64,000 nt of DNA, taken from Undaria pinnatifida. Lineage: Eukaryota > Sar > Phaeophyceae > Laminariales > Alariaceae. Position 1 is the first letter of the stretch. Each line of letters opens with the position of its first letter. The stretch spans positions 10,552,488 through 10,616,487 of the forward strand of contig JABAKD010000020.1 of the NCBI GenBank assembly GCA_012845835.1, written 5' to 3'. Shown here piece by piece: positions 59,901 to 64,000 of this stretch. The translations under genes were made by a program, and so were the position numbers. The notes below the pieces were generated by a model. It did no database searches. It was given only the letters and a program-made list of their open reading frames with translations, and was not told the origin of the DNA.

Positions 59901-61386
59901 GGCGCCCATAAAGCCTTTTTTTTCACAGCCGCAGTATGTTTGGATGATCAACCCCTCTTTGTAATTATTTTCCGCTGTTGTCGCGTTGAACGTTCCTCCG
60001 ACAAAATATTGCGGGTGATCCTGATATAGGCCCTCAGTTATTTGACTTGGCTTTACGCCGTCGGCATTTTTTTTTCTCCTTCGTCAAAACGAACACGGAC
60101 AAACCGAACCGAACCGGTTGGGCACGAATGTTGTTTACGGCTTAACGTTTATCGCGCCTGTGAAGCGCAGGTGGCGGCGCTTTGTCGGTTTGTTTTTTTC
60201 GCAGATCATCTAAACGCCACCACTTAGTCGTCGCATACCACGCACGACGAACAGCGACAACACATTCAGCTACATACAACACATCCAGATAGATGTAACA
60301 CATGCAGATAATCAGGCCTCGAATCGTTGTCAGTATCTGCTTTCGAGATTAATTACCTACTGTGAGTAATATCAGTCGTTAGTTATGAACGTTGGTTCAT
60401 GTTTCACTACCCACGTATATGTAGAAGTCGTTGGTTTGTTTTGTGTTCGTTCACGTTTCACGTCTGCGTGTATGCTTTTGGCAGGTGCGGTCCTGGAAGG
60501 ACGACCGACACTCGGTCGCGTACGACATGCAGCCGATAACGGACTTCAACGAGGTGACCATGCATGCCCTAGAGATTATCTACACGCATCTGTTCAACAC
60601 CAAGGGCCCGCTGCCGGGGAAGAGCTCGGTCGGTGGCGGGGCAGCCGTGGCGCAGCCCATGCACGTGAGTCAGACCGGCGGCGGTGGTTTAACTCATATA
60701 CAGACACGTGCCACAATTGGGTTAGCACTTTTTAACCAAAACGACTTACCATGTATGTAGAGGCGTTCCACGAGAGGGGTTGCACTTTCCTGCCAAAATA
60801 CTTGTAACTAGTGGTGGTTGAGGCATAGGACTCCTCAAGTGCGCACGCTCAGAAGATTGGGGCGCAACCCTACCGTGGCTTGCGTCTAAGGAGCGGTTTT
60901 GCTGCAGCAGCGTTGCACGGCTGGGTGTACCGCGCGCGTGCTTTGAGGAGAGAGAGGTCGCGAAACTATTTGTAGGAACTCTTTTGGAACCCATGAACAG
61001 CAACAAAAATAACGGGAAGGGCGAAATTGTTACCAACTGCCTAGGATGGATGTACTCGTCCTCCTGCTATTACTACTGCTGCTGCTGCTACTACTACTAT
61101 TGCTATTGCTACTGCTACTGCTACCGCTACTGCTACTGCTGCTACTGCTGCTACTGCTGCTGCTACTGCTACTGCTACTGCAACGACAGACAACATTGCG
61201 TCATTCATTTTAACACGGCCCCCTCCACCTGTCTTGTGCATTCTCTCTGCCGTGCAGGGCGTGGGCTCCCCTGGCTTCCATGGTGGAGGCGGACAGCAAG
61301 GCTTTACAAACATGGGTGGTGGCATGCAAAACAACCAGCAGGGGGGGCAGGGGGGCGCACAAGGCTTCACCAAGGTCCAGCAGCAG
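53957..61386 (+). CDS. RPA2: Replication protein A 32-kDa subunit, 7 exons in window, C-terminus not found
   Basis: Middle subunit of the heterotrimeric single-stranded-DNA-binding complex RPA in replication, repair and checkpoint signalling. Exons: 53957-54029, 57755-57897, 58690-58755, 59399-59485, 59621-59719, 60485-60664, 61258-61386; gt-ag borders and phases agree. The N-terminus (1-60) is Gly/Ser-rich (MSYGGLEY, poly-Gly, GFGGSPSGGG), the phosphorylated tail of the family. Then SILPVNVKQ, VLESEMSNQ, KIDGVDVNQVKLVGCIVELE and STNTEYTIEDTTGRLKVKIF form the OB-fold (DNA-binding domain D), ending with GTYVRVFGSVRSW, MQPITDFNEVTMHALEIIYT. A Gly/Gln-rich linker (217-259) follows. Human RPA2 continues with a winged helix of ~70 aa; none is visible before the right edge. 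Exon 7 would need a GC donor (CAG|gcgagt) or the AAG|gtccag at 61374; otherwise the frame runs to a stop at 61563 without homology. Intron 1 is 3.7 kb and holds several repeats. Confidence 0.93.
55174..55532 (+). repeat. SINE-B, second copy with repeated starts
   Basis: In RPA2 intron 1. Same order as 46576-46939: AAGGCTTAGTTTGGGTAAGC, TGGCGTCGTGGGC, B-box region GGTCGTGGGTGCGAATCCCA, CCCCAGGAAATGATACCGCC, then two further copies of the AAGGCTTAGTT start at ~55462 and ~55495. Confidence 0.85.
55534..56586. mobile_element. TIR element, ~1.05 kb, carrying a SINE-A insertion, in RPA2 intron 1
   Basis: Terminal inverted repeats of ~140 bp: left 55534-55675 (GAATACGCCAGGAAAAATTG, ACCAAAAGGGATATACATAT, GAAGCAAGTCACACATCCGCC, CATACTGGTACATA), right 56435-56586 (TATGTACCAGTACTATGGG, TTGGCGGATGTACGACTTGC, TTTTCCCTGGGGTATTC), clearly related but diverged. 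No transposase frame. A tandem CATACTGGTACATA (55661, 55694) lies inside the left end. The interior is mostly SINE-A (55771-56121). Confidence 0.78.
55771..56121 (+). repeat. SINE-A, full-length copy with tRNA-Glu-like head
   Basis: GGTCGCCCCGGTGGTCTAGT has the RNA polymerase III A box (TGGTCTAGTGG) and GAGTTCGATTCCC the B box, 46 bases apart. The cloverleaf pairing is decayed, so it is not a working tRNA. The body follows (TTCGACGCGAGTCGACGAGG, CTCGCGATAAAAATGAAGGC) and the tail AAATAAATAAATAAACAAAC. Confidence 0.85.
57391..57423 (-). repeat. SINE-B fragment
   Basis: The reverse complement of CAAGGAATTAGTGGGGTATT and the next 13 bases matches the CAAACGGACTAATACCCCAC part of SINE-B. Confidence 0.8.
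59574..59613 (+). repeat. (GTT)n run in RPA2 intron 4
   Basis: GTT/GCT trinucleotides immediately before the exon 5 acceptor (TTTCGCAG), so the microsatellite serves as its polypyrimidine tract. Confidence 0.85.
61065..61181 (+). repeat. (CTG/CTA)n trinucleotide array in RPA2 intron 6
   Basis: About 38 triplets of TGC, TAC and TAT, ending ~75 bp before exon 7. Confidence 0.93.
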
Positions 61387-61945
61387 GCGAGTCGCCCGTG
61401 CTATATGCTTTTTATTCCAGCCCGCGATCTATTGCTGGGGTTGGAGTGTTTCGACTCCGTTACTCGTGTCAGCCGTGCTGCGTCCTTTCGTTTTCAGACC
61501 ACGAGCTATTGCTGGGACTTGAGGATTTTGGTTTCCACTACGCGTACTGCATTGCACGCCTGATTATAGTTCGCGATAATTTTTTGTAGATTGTTCCTGT
61601 TGAAGTTTTTTTTTGGTCGTATCCGCTGTAAGAATGACCGGCCGCTGCCGTGGACGCTGTTTTGTGCTTTGCGACAGGGATTGCGTGTCCGTCGGACGGT
61701 TTGTTCGTTCTCTCTGAACGTACCGGCCGCCACGCATCGAAGCCTCTCGTGGCCAAACAAGCCATCATATCTTCTGATCTGTTTCTTTGGCGTCGGGGGA
61801 AAGTCACCGCTAATTCATGTGCTGGTGTGCTGCTGCCGTGCTGCCCTGCTGTTTTGCCGTTTGGTTGTTTCTATCGGCTGGGTACTAGCTGCGTTGGCTT
61901 GTTTTTTTTGCCCGCATATTCATCGGCGTAAAGCGCCGAGGAACT
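61387..61945. other. Region after RPA2 exon 7, probably intron
   Basis: If exon 7 is spliced this is the start of intron 7; no winged-helix exon is seen. Plus-strand frames (61591-62145 and 61650-61931) run into the LTR and match nothing. Confidence 0.4.
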
Positions 61946-62345
61946 TTTACCGACTCGCGCGACCACGGGCCCGGTGGCATCAGCTCCGAGGACTTCCCCT
62001 CGTAGGCTCGGAGTGCGTTTGTCCACAATGCAATAGTTCGTTCGTATGTCAAGATCTCAAGCGCTCACAAGAAACGTCAATAATGACAATTGAACTCCCT
62101 GACAAAATGTACCTAAAGTATAAATACAAACACTTACCATTATAGTGGACAAAAAATACGACACCTCCCAACAAAAACTCACCCATATAGTATATTACGA
62201 GTACCAACAACGCAGCTTGCAAAGATGAGTATTGACCTGAAATTCGTCGAACTCACGGCTGACGTCCTTGAAAATTATTTATAAAATGTATCCAACTATT
62301 TTTTGTAAAAGGTAGAATGCCCAATGATACGACCACAGCGGTACA
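61946..62345 (-). repeat. 3' LTR of the deleted element, with an insertion and a ~40-bp deletion
   Basis: Matches the right LTR at CCGACTCGCGCGACC, TCAGCTCCGAGGACTTCCCC, TCGTAGGCTCGGAGTGCG and CCCAATGATACGACCACAGC. It lacks ~40 bp present in the right LTR (63829-63875 region) and gains ~170 bp at 62115-62283. Confidence 0.9.
62115..62283 (+). repeat. Retroposon D insertion inside the left LTR
   Basis: Flanked by AAAATGTACC (62105-62114) and AAAATGTATCC (62284-62294), while the right LTR has the site only once, so this is a target-site duplication. Its last ~65 bp (AGCTTGCAAAGATGAGT, GAACTCACGGCTGACGT, A/T tail) match the retroposon D 3' end; the 5' part is not shared with the long copies. 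Confidence 0.75.
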
Positions 62346-62810
62346 GCACCCTCCAAAAGCCCATCTCGGGCTACCAACCACAAGTTGGCTCAGACCGAGT
62401 AGCTTTGATAAAAATAGCTGTCCGTACGTTGGGCAATGGTCAAGTCCAACACATCCCGGTCAGTGTCTCCACGACCTAAGTTCTACCACGTTTACTGACC
62501 GTGAACAACGGTTGTTCAGCAGCCGCGTCATCACGAATGCACCTTCAAGCCAACCACGCACCACGCGTCACACCTCCAATTGCGCATGCAAGTTGCCGAA
62601 GCCCAGACCACACAAGGAATGTGAATTCCAGCACAATAGCCACCCCTGTAAAACGGAAGCATCGACCCCGGATATGCTCTGTCCACACACAACCTCGGCG
62701 ATGAACCGCCGGCTGTGGCTGCGTCAGGTGCTATCAGCGCCCGGCGCAGAAATTCCAAGTCAGGAATAAACTCGAAATTCAACATTTCGATCGAACCAAA
62801 AAGCAGCAAT
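62346..62810. other. 3' untranslated part of the deleted LTR element
   Basis: Between the 3' LTR and the chromodomain. Plus-strand frame 62317-62769 is open but starts inside the LTR and has no domain, and the minus frame continues past the chromodomain without similarity. Confidence 0.4.
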
Positions 62811-63728
62811 TCAAAATTCGGGATCCCCCCTAACCGCAACATGATCACAAACGCAGCCCATGCCGCTGCACGAGCGCCCGCTTCTGTTCCGCCTCCAGCC
62901 GCAGTGCCTTGAGCTCTTCTCGCAGCACGGTCGGTGGAACACGCGCGACACCGGCTCCCAGGTGCTCTCCGCCTCCTCCAGTTCTTTCCAGGCCACCTTG
63001 ACGACGAACTCGTCGCCGCTTGCAGCCCGCTTGATAGCCGAGATGCCCCGGATGTGGTACTTGCCCTGGTTTTCCAATTGCTGGAAACCTTGAGGAGCTC
63101 GCCGGTAATCTCGAGTTGGTCATCGGCGTAAAACCGCATCCTCGCCACATGGACGTCGCGCAGTTCGCCTGTGACCAAGTGCTGTACTGCATACACGTGC
63201 TCTTTGTCGTCGTTGGCAACACGCCACGGTCCGGTCCAAGTGCTCATGAGCTTGCGGTGCTTACCCTGCTTGGACACCCGAGCCACCAGAACGTAATCAC
63301 CTCCCGTAAAATGCGGCAGCGTCTTGCTGCGAGTCCCGCGCGTTCGGTGGCGACGACAATCGGCGTCGACGCGTTGCAGCACCCCTGCCAGGAGCTCCTC
63401 CTGGGTGTCCACCAGAGAAACCACCAGCTGTTGCAACCTGGTTTCGTCGATTGGGCTAAACTGAAAAGCCTCGTCGTCCCCCTCGATGAGAGCAGTAAAG
63501 GCCGTACGCGGCTCACCTCCCATCATGACGTGGTAAGGGGTCGTCTGCAGCCGCTTCCGCCACGCGGTGTTCAATGCCCATTGCACAGCCGGCAGCACCA
63601 CAATCCACTCGCTGAGCGGCCGCCCCCACTCGTTGAGCATTGCTTTCGTCCCGTGGATCACTTCGCGCACCATGCGCTCGACGGTCCCGTTGGTCCACGC
63701 GCTCGACGGTCCCGTTGGTCAATTGAAT
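62811..63728 (-). pseudogene. Integrase C-terminus and chromodomain remnant
   Basis: The minus-strand frame opens at the integrase catalytic-Glu block (TNGTVERMVREVIHGTKAML), continues with SEWIVVLPAVQWALNTAWRK, TTPYHVMMGGEPRTAF, the GPY/F-type module (GDYVLVARVS, LMSTWTGPWRVAND) and HLVTGELRDVHVARMRFYAD. After a frameshift near 63080, YHIRGISAIKRAASGDEFVV and KVAWKELEEAESTWEPVSRV form a chromodomain, which in chromovirus-type Gypsy elements directs insertion to marked chromatin. A 27-bp tandem duplication of the NGTVER segment lies at the junction with the LTR (63674-63720), where gag and the rest of pol have been removed. Confidence 0.9.
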
Positions 63729-63996
63729 TGTACCGACTCGCGCGACCGCGGGCCCGGTGGTATCAGCTCCGAGGACTTCCCCTCGTAGGCTCGGAGTGCG
63801 TTTGTCCACAATGCAATAGTTCGTTCGTTATCACACGGAGAAGTGACGTGCCATCGGCCATGGATCTTCCCGTTCGTATCTCAAGATCTCAAGAGCTCAC
63901 AAGAAACGCCAATAATGACAATTGAACTCCCTGACAAAATGTATCCAACCATTCTATGTAAGGTAAAATGCCCAATGATACGACCACAGCGGTACA
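63729..63996 (-). repeat. 5' LTR of the deleted element, 268 bp
   Basis: Complete, with TGTACC at 63729 and GGTACA ending 63996, followed by the AACT target duplication at the very end of the window. Confidence 0.9.
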
Positions 63997-64000
63997 AACT

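Larger units (their letters stand above)
61946..63996 (-). mobile_element. Internally deleted Ty3/Gypsy LTR element, complete with LTRs and TSD
   Basis: Two LTRs (61946-62345 and 63729-63996) flank a 1.38-kb body. The right LTR has the inverted termini TGTACC...GGTACA; the left LTR ends GGTACA and starts with a mutated TTTACC. The element is flanked by AACT (61942-61945) and AACT (63997-64000), a 4-bp target-site duplication. Coding is on the minus strand, so the right LTR is the 5' LTR. Gag, protease, RT, RNase H and most of integrase are deleted: the 5' LTR abuts the integrase catalytic-Glu motif. It may move only with help from an intact relative, or be a dead deletion product. Confidence 0.9.

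Noticed and set aside
62531-63673. 380-codon minus-strand ORF as an intact integrase
   Set aside because: Only the integrase C-terminus is present; the catalytic Asp residues are deleted and the chromodomain is in another frame.

Overview
This window looks like nuclear DNA of a brown alga (Phaeophyceae, Ectocarpus-like or a kelp). The evidence is spliced genes with many mostly phase-0 introns of about 0.5-0.8 kb plus a few of 4-7 kb, an ankyrin protein built of 27-residue 'WARENGCPWD' units of the kind abundant in brown algae, Gly/Ala/Ser-rich low-complexity coding, and dense retroelement, SINE and microsatellite content. The species is inferred, not proven. There is no operon, CRISPR array, rRNA or intact tRNA.

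Three genes are well supported. (1) DUS2, tRNA-dihydrouridine synthase 2, lies on the minus strand (53575 down to 36960) as nine exons encoding 357 aa; every junction keeps frame. (2) RPA2, the 32-kDa subunit of replication protein A, lies on the plus strand (53957 to at least 61386) as seven exons encoding 259 aa in the window; its C-terminal winged helix is not found before the right edge. The two start codons are 381 bp apart, so DUS2 and RPA2 share one divergent promoter region. (3) A 395-codon intronless ankyrin-repeat gene sits at 29394-30581. Two further spliced candidates of unknown function (12606-13361 plus; 34860-33016 minus) and a low-complexity ORF (13337-14458) are weaker.

Layout. 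1 to ~8.25 kb: a decayed Ty3/Gypsy element on the minus strand, open at the left edge, carrying a NADAR domain just ahead of the aspartic protease, which is the most unusual item here. 8.25-23 kb: repeat-rich DNA with a TTAGCG hexamer array, SINE copies, a LINE ORF2 tail and the weak gene candidates. 23.2-28.4 kb: an inverted pair of one retroposon family enclosing G/C homopolymer runs and a duplicated 0.5-kb block. 29.4-30.6 kb: the ankyrin gene. 30.6-37 kb: mostly non-coding, with one weak minus-strand gene candidate. 37-53.6 kb: DUS2, whose large introns hold a 0.86-kb TIR element, a 1.2-kb fold-back, a SINE array and a nested SINE. 54-61.4 kb: RPA2, whose first intron holds another SINE copy and a 1.05-kb TIR element containing a tRNA-derived SINE. 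61.9-64 kb: a complete but internally deleted LTR element with LTRs, a 4-bp target duplication and a chromodomain-type integrase remnant.

DUS2 modifies uridine in the tRNA D-loop and RPA2 binds single-stranded DNA in replication and repair; no direct functional link is known, and co-regulation from the shared promoter is only an inference.
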